From contig JAEUSY010000004.1 in NCBI GenBank assembly GCA_016788295.1, positions 1-64,000 on the forward strand: a stretch of 64,000 bases of DNA. Reading direction: 5' to 3'. Positions 45,208 to 53,064 of the stretch are shown here, one piece after another. Origin of the DNA: Flavobacteriales bacterium. GTDB taxonomy: Bacteria > Bacteroidota > Bacteroidia > Flavobacteriales_F > PHOS-HE28. The notes under the pieces are model-generated. The model had not been told where the DNA came from and did not search any database. It worked only from the letters and a program-made list of their open reading frames with translations. Each line of letters opens with the position of its first letter. Position 1 is the stretch's first letter. The position numbers and the translations under genes are program-made.

Positions 45208-45225
45208 GGTCCAGCGCAATGGACC
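45208..45225 (-). terminator. weak hairpin downstream of aroB
   Basis: Minus strand GGTCCA-TTGCGC-TGGACC is followed by CCTTTGCCC in the 142-bp gap between aroB and aroA. The stem is only 6 bp and the T tract short, so partial termination at best is suggested. Confidence 0.3.
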
Positions 45226-45243
45226 AAGGGGCCTGGAACACCT

Positions 45244-46341
45244 TCAACTGCCCACCAAGGTGCGGTAGTAGGCGAGCGCCTCCTTCACTTCAGCTGCGGT
45301 CACGGGCACATCCACGCGGGCCTCACCAATGGCGGAAAGCAGTGTGAAGCGGAACTCGCCATTGGCGTTCTTCTTGTCGTTGCGCATCAGTTCGATGATG
45401 CGGTGGTCGGCCACGGGATCCAGGGCGTAAGGCCGGTAGAGCTCCATCAGTTTGGTGCCGATCGCCTCGAACGCTTCACGCGGCAGCAGCCCCAAGTGCC
45501 AACTGAGCCACGCCTCGCACACCATGCCCAAGGCAACGGCCTCTCCATGCAGCAGCACGCGTTGCGAGCCTTCCCAAGAATGCGACTCCAACCCATGCCC
45601 GATGGTGTGCCCGAAGTTGAGCGCCTTGCGGAAACCGCGCTCCAACGGATCGACGGCCACAATGGAGGCCTTTATGGCGGCAGAGCGTTGCACCAGTGGG
45701 GCCAAGGCATCGAGGTCGTGCAAGGTGGCGTTCCCGATGGCCTCCCAGTGCGCGGCATCCTGCACCAGCCCGTGCTTGAACATTTCGGCCAATCCGTTCA
45801 GTAGTTCGCGTTTGCCGATGCTCTTGAGGAAGGGCACATGCACATACACACCGAGCGGATCGTGGAACACACCCACCATGTTCTTCAGTCCACCGAGGTC
45901 GATGCCGGTCTTGCCCCCGATGGCCGCATCCACCATGCCCATGAGCGATGTGGGCACATGCGCACAGCGGATACCACGCTTGTAGGTGCCGGCCACGAAG
46001 CCGCCCACATCGGTGACCACGCCGCCGCCGAGGCAAACCAGCAGCGCATTGCGATCGGCCTCGCGATCGGTAAGGTGGTTCCACAGTTCGCGGCACACCT
46101 CGATGCTCTTGGACGATTCGCCATGCGGAATGCCGATGGTCTCCGCCTTGCGCAGCACCGGCACGCGGCCCAGCAGTTCGGGCAGGCAGTGCCGCAGTGT
46201 ATTGTCATCGCCCAGGATGAAGAGGGACGAAGGAGCGGCCTCGCGGATGGCACCTTCCAGCGCCACCAACGAGCCGGGCCCCAGCACCACGGGGTGCCGC
46301 CCTGCACTGATCTCCGTCACCTCCTTCGACGATGGGTCCAT
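45244..46341 (-). CDS. aroB: 3-dehydroquinate synthase
   Basis: This 365-residue protein has the NAD-binding GGGVVTDVGGFVAGTYKRG, the conserved PTSLMGMVDAAIGGKTGID, and zinc ligands in GLAEMFKHGL (Glu), FGHTIGHGLE and LLHGEAVALGM. It converts DAHP to 3-dehydroquinate, the second step of the shikimate pathway, and so works upstream of AroA in the same path. It is divergent from the proline dehydrogenase gene over 70 bp. Confidence 0.96.
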   Translation of the reverse strand: MDPSSKEVTEISAGRHPVVLGPGSLVALEGAIREAAPSSLFILGDDNTLRHCLPELLGRVPVLRKAETIGIPHGESSKSIEVCRELWNHLTDREADRNALLVCLGGGVVTDVGGFVAGTYKRGIRCAHVPTSLMGMVDAAIGGKTGIDLGGLKNMVGVFHDPLGVYVHVPFLKSIGKRELLNGLAEMFKHGLVQDAAHWEAIGNATLHDLDALAPLVQRSAAIKASIVAVDPLERGFRKALNFGHTIGHGLESHSWEGSQRVLLHGEAVALGMVCEAWLSWHLGLLPREAFEAIGTKLMELYRPYALDPVADHRIIELMRNDKKNANGEFRFTLLSAIGEARVDVPVTAAEVKEALAYYRTLVGS

Positions 46342-46411
46342 CGCTAATTTTGGCGGCCCGTAGCCGGTTCCCCAAAGGAACGAAGGAACCGGTCACCAGC
46401 GCCACCCCTCC

Positions 46412-47620
46412 ATGCCAGCCCCTGTCGGCACCGCCGTGCCACCAGCCACCCGCCACCCCGATCTGCAGGACACCCGCATCGCATTCGCCGACAAGAGCGA
46501 CCGCGACCTGTGGCAGGCGCAATGGTTGTTCCGCATCATTGGCAACCCCACGCTTTCCAGCTTGGGCCAATCCCTCACCAAGGCCGCACTGGGCATTCAC
46601 CTGCCCATCGGGGGGCTCATCAAGGCCACCATCTTCAAGCAGTTCTGTGGCGGCGAGAACATTGCCGAAAGTCTGAACACCGCCACCAGGCTCTCCAAGA
46701 GCGGCATCGGCACCATCCTCGATTACAGTGTGGAGGGCCAGGAGGACGACGACTCGCTGGATAAAGCGGCAGCGGAGATCCTGCGCACCATCGCCATGGC
46801 CCGCACGCGCAAGGACATTCCGTTCAGCGTGTTCAAGACCAGTGGCATTTCGCCCACGCACCTGCTTGAACTGGCCAGCGAGGACCGCATTACCGACCCC
46901 GAGGATGTGCGCGAATGGGAACTGGTGCAGGCCAGGGTGCTGCGCATCTGCCAGGCCGCTGCCGATGCGGGCGTGCCGGTGATGATCGATGCCGAGGAGA
47001 CCTGGTTGCAACCCGCGATCGATGCCCTGGCCACCCGCATGATGGAGCGATTCAACCGCGAACGGGCCATCGTGATCAACACCTATCAACTGTACCGGCA
47101 CGATCGGCTGGCCTTCCTGAAGGAGTCGTTCGCCGCGGCCGAACGCGGTGGCTACCACTTGGGTGCGAAACTGGTGCGCGGCGCCTACATGGAGAAAGAG
47201 CGCGAAACAGCGGCGAAGGATGGACTGCCCTCGCCCATCCATGCGGACAAACAGGGCGTGGACCGCGACTACGACGATGCGATCCGGTTCTGCATCGACA
47301 ACTTGGACCGCATGACCGTGATGGTGGGCACCCACAACGAACAGAGCACCCTGTTGCTGGCCCGGCTGTTGGACGAGCGTGGCATTGCCCGCAACGATCG
47401 CCGGGTATGGTCCGCACAGCTGCTGGGCATGAGCGACAACATCAGCTACAACATGGCCCACGCAGGCTACAATGTGGCCAAGTACGTGCCTTACGGTCCT
47501 GTGCGCGAAGTGCTGCCCTACCTGATCCGTCGTGCGGCCGAGAACACCTCCGTGAAAGGACAGACCGGCCGGGAGCTGGGCCTGATCATGGCCGAACGGA
47601 AGCGCCGGGCCCAGGGTTGA
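46412..47620 (+). CDS. proline dehydrogenase
   Basis: This 402-residue protein is a monofunctional PRODH barrel of the Bacteroidota/mitochondrial-like type. FAD and substrate motifs include VMIDAEETWLQPAID, INTYQLYRHDRLAFL, GAKLVRGAYMEKERE, VGTHNEQSTLLLA and the C-terminal AENTSVKGQTGREL with the paired substrate arginines (YLIRRAAENT). It oxidises proline to pyrroline-5-carboxylate and passes electrons to the membrane quinone pool. The companion P5C dehydrogenase is not in the window. Confidence 0.95.
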   Translation: MPAPVGTAVPPATRHPDLQDTRIAFADKSDRDLWQAQWLFRIIGNPTLSSLGQSLTKAALGIHLPIGGLIKATIFKQFCGGENIAESLNTATRLSKSGIGTILDYSVEGQEDDDSLDKAAAEILRTIAMARTRKDIPFSVFKTSGISPTHLLELASEDRITDPEDVREWELVQARVLRICQAAADAGVPVMIDAEETWLQPAIDALATRMMERFNRERAIVINTYQLYRHDRLAFLKESFAAAERGGYHLGAKLVRGAYMEKERETAAKDGLPSPIHADKQGVDRDYDDAIRFCIDNLDRMTVMVGTHNEQSTLLLARLLDERGIARNDRRVWSAQLLGMSDNISYNMAHAGYNVAKYVPYGPVREVLPYLIRRAAENTSVKGQTGRELGLIMAERKRRAQG

Positions 47621-47713
47621 GGACCGCGCATCCCGCCACGCGACCATTCGACCGGAAGCACTGCCTGGGCCTATTGGCGTGACCTAGTTTCGAACTGAGA
47701 AACAAGGTCCACC

Positions 47714-48103
47714 ATGACACGCCACCTTTCCACGCTCTCCGTACTGCACTTTGTGTACGGTGCCTTCCTCTGTGTTAGCGGACTCGCCGCAGTGCTCATT
47801 ATTGGGCTGGGCACCTTGCTGGGCAGCGACCTGATCACCGACACCGGTGGAGAGCCCATGCCTGATGTGATCGTTGCGTTCATTCAAGGGTTCGGGCTCA
47901 TGATCCTGATTATTGTGGAGCTGTGGGGTGTGCTGAACCTGCTGAGCGGCTATTGGATCGGGCGCCGCACCAACCGCACCGCTTCCATGATCATCGGTGC
48001 GTTGAACTGCCTCAGCGTGCCCATCGGACTGGCGCTTGGCATCTTCACGCTGATCACGCTCAGCAGCAAGGAAGTAGAGGACGCGTACGCCTACCGCATC
48101 TGA
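47714..48103 (+). CDS. small four-helix membrane protein
   Basis: This 129-residue protein has hydrophobic helices at about 8-35, 52-78 and 88-115 (FVYGAFLCVSGLAAVLIIGL, LMILIIVELWGVLNLLSGYWI, MIIGALNCLSVPIGLALGIF). The IGALNCLSVPIGLALGIFTL segment resembles DUF4064-like small membrane proteins. It ends 2 bases from the convergent gene at 48106. No function can be assigned. Confidence 0.7.
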   Translation: MTRHLSTLSVLHFVYGAFLCVSGLAAVLIIGLGTLLGSDLITDTGGEPMPDVIVAFIQGFGLMILIIVELWGVLNLLSGYWIGRRTNRTASMIIGALNCLSVPIGLALGIFTLITLSSKEVEDAYAYRI

Positions 48104-48105
48104 CC

Positions 48106-48489
48106 CTATCGGGCCTTCAGCGACCACAGCGTGGCCGTGCTGTCGCGGTCGAAATCACGCAGGCCAACGATCACGAACCGGGCAGGCTTACCATCCACCA
48201 CGCCGTCCAGGGTATAGTAGATGCTGTCGTCGGTGCGCACGCTTTCCTTGAACGATACCGTTGCTGACGGAATGCTCTTGCGCACCGCCTCCAGATCGGC
48301 CGGCCAGGTGGACAGCGCGGTCTCGGCCTGGGGCGCGGTCTTCAACAAGGTGCTCTCCAAGCGCTGCTTCACCTTATGCTCGGGCAGCCAAGCCCCACTG
48401 GTAAGCCGTTCGCCATAGATGAAATAGGCCATGCCACCACCAATGATGAGGCCGAAGAGGTAAAGGGTCAGGCGGCGTTGGAGATCCAT
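48106..48489 (-). CDS. single-pass membrane protein, DUF4258-like
   Basis: This 127-residue protein starts MDLQRRLTLYLFGLIIGGGM, a conserved-looking N-terminal helix, and has a soluble domain with VKQRLESTLLKTAPQAE and FVIVGLRDFDRDSTATLWSL. It resembles small Bacteroidota proteins annotated with DUF4258, but this is recalled rather than tested. An octamer array begins 11 bases upstream of the start codon. Confidence 0.65.
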   Translation of the reverse strand: MDLQRRLTLYLFGLIIGGGMAYFIYGERLTSGAWLPEHKVKQRLESTLLKTAPQAETALSTWPADLEAVRKSIPSATVSFKESVRTDDSIYYTLDGVVDGKPARFVIVGLRDFDRDSTATLWSLKAR

Positions 48490-48499
48490 GGAATGCTAC

Positions 48500-48531
48500 A
48501 TGTGCGCATGTGGGCATTTGTTCATGTGCCC
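48500..48531. repeat. octamer array, locus 2
   Basis: Four consecutive 8-bp units ATGTGCGC, ATGTGGGC, ATTTGTTC, ATGTGCCC, then a partial unit ATTGG. It lies just upstream of the minus-strand gene at 48489 and is clearly related to the arrays near 52.9, 53.0 and 60.4 kb. Confidence 0.75.
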
Positions 48532-48643
48532 ATTGGCGGTCGAACAAAGGTCTTGATCATCCCTCACATCGAAAGCAGTCGCAGCCAGTTGTTCATATCC
48601 GCTTCCAAGTATAATGGCCGGGTAAGCACTATTGACAAGCGGT

Positions 48644-49066
48644 TCAATCTTCCCAGTTGGGCTCGTATTGACTTAGTTCTATCGCAAAGTTCAAGCTGCC
48701 GGCTAGTCTCAAGAGTTCTGGTTGGAACATGTCAACTTGAACCCCAGACAAGATCATTCTTGTGTGGACCCCAAAGTCCAAAACAGGAATCTCGGTTTTC
48801 AGAAGCCCAAATTCGCTGAGTCGTTGTAGTTGGACATGCTTATCTGTCAAGAACCTTATCGCATCCGACTTCTGAAGGTCAAACTCGTCAAAGTCGGCTG
48901 TACTGATGTCAATGTTGCAGCCATTCGCAGCACAGTACATCTCCTTCTTTGTGAATGAATGGATCGGCTCACCTGTGCGCCACACCTTAAAAGCATGAAG
49001 TCCTGTTTCATTCAGAAACTCATCAACTCTGAAATTCACACCCTCTATTCGAAGCACACAACTCAT
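48644..49066 (-). CDS. AT-richer orphan protein of unknown function
   Basis: This 140-residue soluble protein begins MSCVLRIEGVNFRVDEFLNE and contains CAANGCNIDISTADFDEFDLQ and SLNFAIELSQYEPNWED. Base composition and codon choice are visibly more A/T-rich than in neighbouring genes, and the flanking spacers (154 and 107 bp) are AT-rich too, which suggests horizontal acquisition. The general form, with an N-terminal strand and an acidic C-terminus, resembles small cargo or immunity-type proteins, but no family is recognised. Confidence 0.6.
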   Translation of the reverse strand: MSCVLRIEGVNFRVDEFLNETGLHAFKVWRTGEPIHSFTKKEMYCAANGCNIDISTADFDEFDLQKSDAIRFLTDKHVQLQRLSEFGLLKTEIPVLDFGVHTRMILSGVQVDMFQPELLRLAGSLNFAIELSQYEPNWED

Positions 49067-49173
49067 CTGTCAATTACTCTCGAACATCAGGACACAACAA
49101 GTCAACCATACTGCGGCCGATCTTTGAATTGTCGGATGATCGTACCATCGAGCCATCTCATTCACCCGACCAC

Positions 49174-50394
49174 TCAAAACGCTGCCAGCAAAATATCCAG
49201 GTCCTTGTAGGGCAGCTTGAAGGCCTCGCCAAGGATGGGGCTGGTAACGGTGCCGTTGTAGAGGTACACGCCGTGACGCACGCCCAGGTCCTGTTTGATC
49301 AGGTCCTCGAACCCGCCCGTTTCACCCATGTGCAGCAGCATGGGGCCGAAGATGTTGCTGAGCGCGGTGCTGGCCGTGCGCGGTACGCGGCTGGCGATGT
49401 TGGGCACGCCGTAGTGCAGCACGCCATATTTCTTGAATACCGGGTCGGTGTGGGTGGTTACCTCGCTGGTCTCGAAACAGCCACCTCGGTCGATGCTCAC
49501 GTCCACGATCACGCTGCCGCTCTTCATGTCCTTCACCATTTCCTCGGTGACCACCATGGGGGTGCGGCCTTGTTCGGGACGCAAGGCTCCAATGGCCACA
49601 TCGGCATTCCGCAGGGCCTTCTTCAGTTCCTCGGGCTGCACCACGCTGGTCCACACGCGTTGGCCCAGATCGGTCTGTAGGCGGCGCAGGCGGTAGATGC
49701 TCTTGTCGAAGACCTTCACGCTGGCACCCAGGCCCAGTGCGGCGCGGGTGGCGAACTCGCCCACGGTACCAGCGCCGATGATGACCACTTCGGCCGGCTC
49801 AACGCCGCTGATGCCGCCCAGCATAAGGCCCGGGCCGCCCTTGTCGGCGCTGAGGTATTCGCTGGCGATCTGGATGCTGGTATTGCCCGCGATCTCCCCC
49901 ATGGCGCGGATGATCGGGTAGATGCCTTCGCGGTCCTTGATGAAGTCCCAGGCCACGGCCGTCATGCGCTTTTCCATCATGCGCTTCAGGGTGTCCTTGG
50001 GCTGCACGGTGAGCTGCAGCGCGGAGATAAGGATCTGCTTGTGGCGCAGCATCTCGATCTCCTCGTGCGTGGGCGGGGCCACCTTCAGGATGAGGTCGGC
50101 CTTGAACACCTCGGTGGGGCTGTCCACCACCATGGCACCGGCCTCGCTGTAGTCGCTGTCCTGCCACTGGGCGGGCTGTCCGGCGCCGCGCTCGATCACC
50201 ACATCGTGCCCACGGCCCACCAGCACGGCCACCACAGCAGGCGTAAGCGGCACGCGGTGCTCCTGGAAGGTGATCTCCTTGGGGATGCCGATGAAGAGGC
50301 TCTTCTTCCGGCGGCCCACTTCCATGACCTGTTCCTGGGGCAACATGGCCGACTGCCTGGCCAATTGTTTAAGCAGATCGGAGGAAGTGCTCAT
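49174..50394 (-). CDS. ald: alanine dehydrogenase
   Basis: This 406-residue protein has the N-terminal AlaDH/PNT domain (GIPKEITFQEHRVPLTPAVV), a substrate-binding Lys in DLILKVAPP and a Rossmann domain (VVIIGAGTVGEFATRAALGLGASVKVFDKS), then VIVDVSIDRGGCFETS and HYGVPNIASRVPRTAS. It interconverts alanine and pyruvate+ammonia with NAD. It is about 30 residues longer at the N-terminus than classical Ald, as in other Bacteroidota. Its neighbours tsaE and porX form a recurring Bacteroidota gene group. Confidence 0.93.
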   Translation of the reverse strand: MSTSSDLLKQLARQSAMLPQEQVMEVGRRKKSLFIGIPKEITFQEHRVPLTPAVVAVLVGRGHDVVIERGAGQPAQWQDSDYSEAGAMVVDSPTEVFKADLILKVAPPTHEEIEMLRHKQILISALQLTVQPKDTLKRMMEKRMTAVAWDFIKDREGIYPIIRAMGEIAGNTSIQIASEYLSADKGGPGLMLGGISGVEPAEVVIIGAGTVGEFATRAALGLGASVKVFDKSIYRLRRLQTDLGQRVWTSVVQPEELKKALRNADVAIGALRPEQGRTPMVVTEEMVKDMKSGSVIVDVSIDRGGCFETSEVTTHTDPVFKKYGVLHYGVPNIASRVPRTASTALSNIFGPMLLHMGETGGFEDLIKQDLGVRHGVYLYNGTVTSPILGEAFKLPYKDLDILLAAF

Positions 50395-50538
50395 CTGGTG
50401 GTGGGTGAACTGCGAAGGTACTGAGCAGGATGCGAGCGGCGGTCCATGGCCACCTGACTGCCATGCCCCCTAACTAAAGTTCTATTGCGAGGCCAATGGG
50501 AAGCAGGCAGTTTTGCGGACGAACGAATACCTGACGCG

Positions 50539-52419
50539 ATGACAAAAGCAAGTACCCCGTTGATGGTCCTGTTATGCAGCCTGCTCACCGGCCTGCAAGC
50601 GAACGCCCAAGGTTTTGATTGGGCCAGCAGTGGCGGCGTAACGGGCATCGCCAATTCCTTCTCCGGCGCCCTGGACCTGGCCCGCGACCCACAGGGCAAC
50701 CTGTTCCTCTTCAACGATGGCAACACCCCGCAGCAATGCCAGGGCGATACGGTCTTCCCGAGCGGCGGGCCCGGCAGCGTGAACGCCTTCGTGCACAAGT
50801 TCAACAGTGCCGGTGAACTGCAGTGGATCCGTCCGGTGGGGCCGCAGTTCCAGCCCTTCAGCATCCGTGCCGATGAGGCTGGCAACGCCTACTTCCTGGG
50901 ACGGACCTTGGTGAACACCATCATCGTGGACGACAGCACGCTGAACGTCACCGCAGCGCGCAACTACCTGTTGAAGTTCTCGCCCGAAGGTGAATTCGTT
51001 TGGGCGCACAACACCGGCATGCCCAGCACCGGTGGCCTGGGCCGCACCACCATGCTGCACTACGCCGACGGACGGCTCTACTTCCAGAGCGGCAACCTGC
51101 AGATGTCCAGCATCGACACCGACGGCACCCCCCAGGCAACGCTTGCCGCCACCTCCTACGTACCCCAGACCGCCTTCCCCAACCTGTGGTTCAAGAACGC
51201 TGTGAGCCTGAGCAATGGCGACGTGGTCATCGCTGGCGAACATCGGGGCGAACTGGCCTTCGGTGATGAGCCAAGCCAGCCGGGCGACGCGACCGCAGCG
51301 GCCATCAACCGTTACTTCTACCTGCGTTGCAGTGCGGACCTTTCGACCATCCACTGGTACCGCTCGCACGGCAGCTTCAAGGACCGGTTCCAGTTCAACA
51401 TCCCCTTGGTGGCGGATGGTGCCGACAACATCTACACCATCGCTACACTGAACTTCAACACGCCGATCCAGTTCGGTCCCGACCTGATCACCAATACCAC
51501 CTTGGTCAACGGGATCGATGCAGTGCTGAAGATGGACGCCGACGGCACCCCGCTATGGATGCGTCAGCTCAACTCAACAGCCTCCACCTACGCCTACGGC
51601 CTCACCCTGAAGGACAATGGCAACAGCCTTTACCTCTGCGGCCAGCAATCCTCCTCCACCCTCACCTTCGGCAGCACGGTGATCACGGCATCGGAAACGG
51701 GCAAGGGCTTCATCGGGGAGATCAATGCGGAGGGCGACTACCTGACCGGCTTCCATACCGGCTTTCCGGCACAATTGCCGAACGCCCTGCAGAGCTTCGC
51801 CTACGCGCTTGTTGCCCAAGGCGATGGCCGCTACGTGGTTAGCGGTCAGCTGAACACGCTTTCGCCATGGGAACTGAGCTGCACCGAACGTATTGCGAAC
51901 CGCGGCTTCTTCGTCACGGAGTTCACCGGGGTTTCCGATGCCGTGCCTACGCCGCAGATCAACCAGGTGGGCGGCACGCTCATCGCATCACCTGCCTTCG
52001 ATGGCACCATCCAATGGCTGCTCAACACCGAGATCATCGAAGGCGCCAACGGCCAGACCTACGAACCCACTGTGAACGGCTCCTACAACGTGATCTACAC
52101 CAACGAGGACGGCTGCGTGGGCTCGGCCACTTCGGAAGTACTGGAGGTGATCAACACCGGGCTGGGCCTGAACAACGCACAGGAACACGGCCTGCAGGCC
52201 TGGCCCAACCCCACCGAAGGGCAGCTGTTCCTGCGCGGTCTTTCATCCAACGGCACCGCACAGATCACCGTCATCGACGCCACGGGCCGGTCCGTGGCCG
52301 CATTCACCAGCACGGGCAGCAGCGTCGCGATCCACATCGGGGCCTTGCAGAACGGTGTGTACTGGCTGCGCGCAACGCAAGGCAACACGCAGCAGGTGCT
52401 GCGCATCGTGAAGCAGTAA
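50539..52419 (+). CDS. large secreted T9SS-sorted protein with SBBP-like repeats
   Basis: This 626-residue protein has a signal peptide (MTKASTPLMVLLCSLLTGLQANAQ). Repeats such as VHKFNSAGELQWIRPVG, LLKFSPEGEFVWAHNTG and VLKMDADGTPLWMRQLNS match the SBBP-type beta-propeller. An Ig-like segment (TIQWLLNTEIIEGANGQTY) is followed by a type A T9SS sorting domain (LQAWPNPTEGQLFLRGLS, VIDATGRSVAAF, LQNGVYWLRAT). It is predicted to be exposed on the cell surface. The upstream in-frame ATG at 50485 would extend the product before the signal and is rejected. Confidence 0.88.
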   Translation: MTKASTPLMVLLCSLLTGLQANAQGFDWASSGGVTGIANSFSGALDLARDPQGNLFLFNDGNTPQQCQGDTVFPSGGPGSVNAFVHKFNSAGELQWIRPVGPQFQPFSIRADEAGNAYFLGRTLVNTIIVDDSTLNVTAARNYLLKFSPEGEFVWAHNTGMPSTGGLGRTTMLHYADGRLYFQSGNLQMSSIDTDGTPQATLAATSYVPQTAFPNLWFKNAVSLSNGDVVIAGEHRGELAFGDEPSQPGDATAAAINRYFYLRCSADLSTIHWYRSHGSFKDRFQFNIPLVADGADNIYTIATLNFNTPIQFGPDLITNTTLVNGIDAVLKMDADGTPLWMRQLNSTASTYAYGLTLKDNGNSLYLCGQQSSSTLTFGSTVITASETGKGFIGEINAEGDYLTGFHTGFPAQLPNALQSFAYALVAQGDGRYVVSGQLNTLSPWELSCTERIANRGFFVTEFTGVSDAVPTPQINQVGGTLIASPAFDGTIQWLLNTEIIEGANGQTYEPTVNGSYNVIYTNEDGCVGSATSEVLEVINTGLGLNNAQEHGLQAWPNPTEGQLFLRGLSSNGTAQITVIDATGRSVAAFTSTGSSVAIHIGALQNGVYWLRATQGNTQQVLRIVKQ

Positions 52420-52431
52420 GGTCCGTTCTTA

Positions 52432-52884
52432 CTACGCGCCCTCAGTGAGGGTAACGGTGCGGGCGCCGTTGGCGGACTCCATCAGCGTCACATGCAACGT
52501 GCCCGGCGGTAGCAGGTCCGCCGCTAGCTCAGGCCACTCGATGAAGCAGTAGTGCCCGCTATCCACGTACTCGGTGAAGCCGATGGCATCGAGCTCCTCC
52601 GCGGCCTTCAGGCGGTAGAGGTCGAAATGGTACACGGGCTCGCCGTTGGCCGCGCGGTACTCGTTCACCAGTGCGAAGCTGGGGCTGCTCATCGCATCCG
52701 CCACGCCCAGCACCTGTCCCATGGCCTTGATCAACGTCGTCTTGCCCGCGCCTAGATCACCGTGGAAGGCAAGCACGCGCGCCTCGGGATAGCTCAGCAG
52801 GATGAGCTGGGCGATCTCCGGTGCTTCAGCGGGTTTGCGGAGGGTGAGGGTGGCGATCACGGGGCGAAGATCCGAATTATGCAT
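52432..52884 (-). CDS. tsaE: tRNA threonylcarbamoyladenosine biosynthesis ATPase TsaE
   Basis: This 150-residue P-loop protein has the Walker A motif HGDLGAGKTTL (41-51), followed by SPSFALVNEYRA, YHFDLYRL and FIEWPE, all typical of TsaE/YjeE. It drives the TsaBD complex that forms t6A37 in ANN-decoding tRNAs. The start at 52884 (MHNSDLRPV) is preferred; the longer frame begins by translating an octamer repeat. It lies between porX and a T9SS gene, head to tail with porX. Confidence 0.94.
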   Translation of the reverse strand: MHNSDLRPVIATLTLRKPAEAPEIAQLILLSYPEARVLAFHGDLGAGKTTLIKAMGQVLGVADAMSSPSFALVNEYRAANGEPVYHFDLYRLKAAEELDAIGFTEYVDSGHYCFIEWPELAADLLPPGTLHVTLMESANGARTVTLTEGA

Positions 52885-52914
52885 GTGCTCATGTGCGCAT
52901 GTGGGCATGTGCTC
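52883..52914. repeat. octamer array, locus 3
   Basis: Four exact 8-bp units ATGTGCTC, ATGTGCGC, ATGTGGGC, ATGTGCTC followed by ATGGAATGCG. It overlaps the tsaE start codon and is the best-preserved array. With locus 4 in inverted orientation 113 bp away it brackets the tsaE-porX spacer. Confidence 0.8.
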
Positions 52915-53027
52915 ATGGAATGCGCGCTTCGAGCGAAGGCATCGGACTTATCTAGGCGGCACTCCGCATACCCATCGTAGAAGCAGCAAAGGGCTCGGCC
53001 CGATCCAATACTTCAAGTAACACCCAT

Positions 53028-53059
53028 GGGCACATGAACACATGTCCACATGAGCAAAT
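53028..53059. repeat. octamer array, locus 4 (inverted)
   Basis: In the opposite orientation to locus 3, units GGGCACAT, GAACACAT, GTCCACAT and GAGCAAAT (reverse complement ATGTGNNC) run up to 5 bp from the porX stop codon. The intervening spacer 52915-53027 shows no gene. Confidence 0.75.
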
Positions 53060-53064
53060 GCTCT

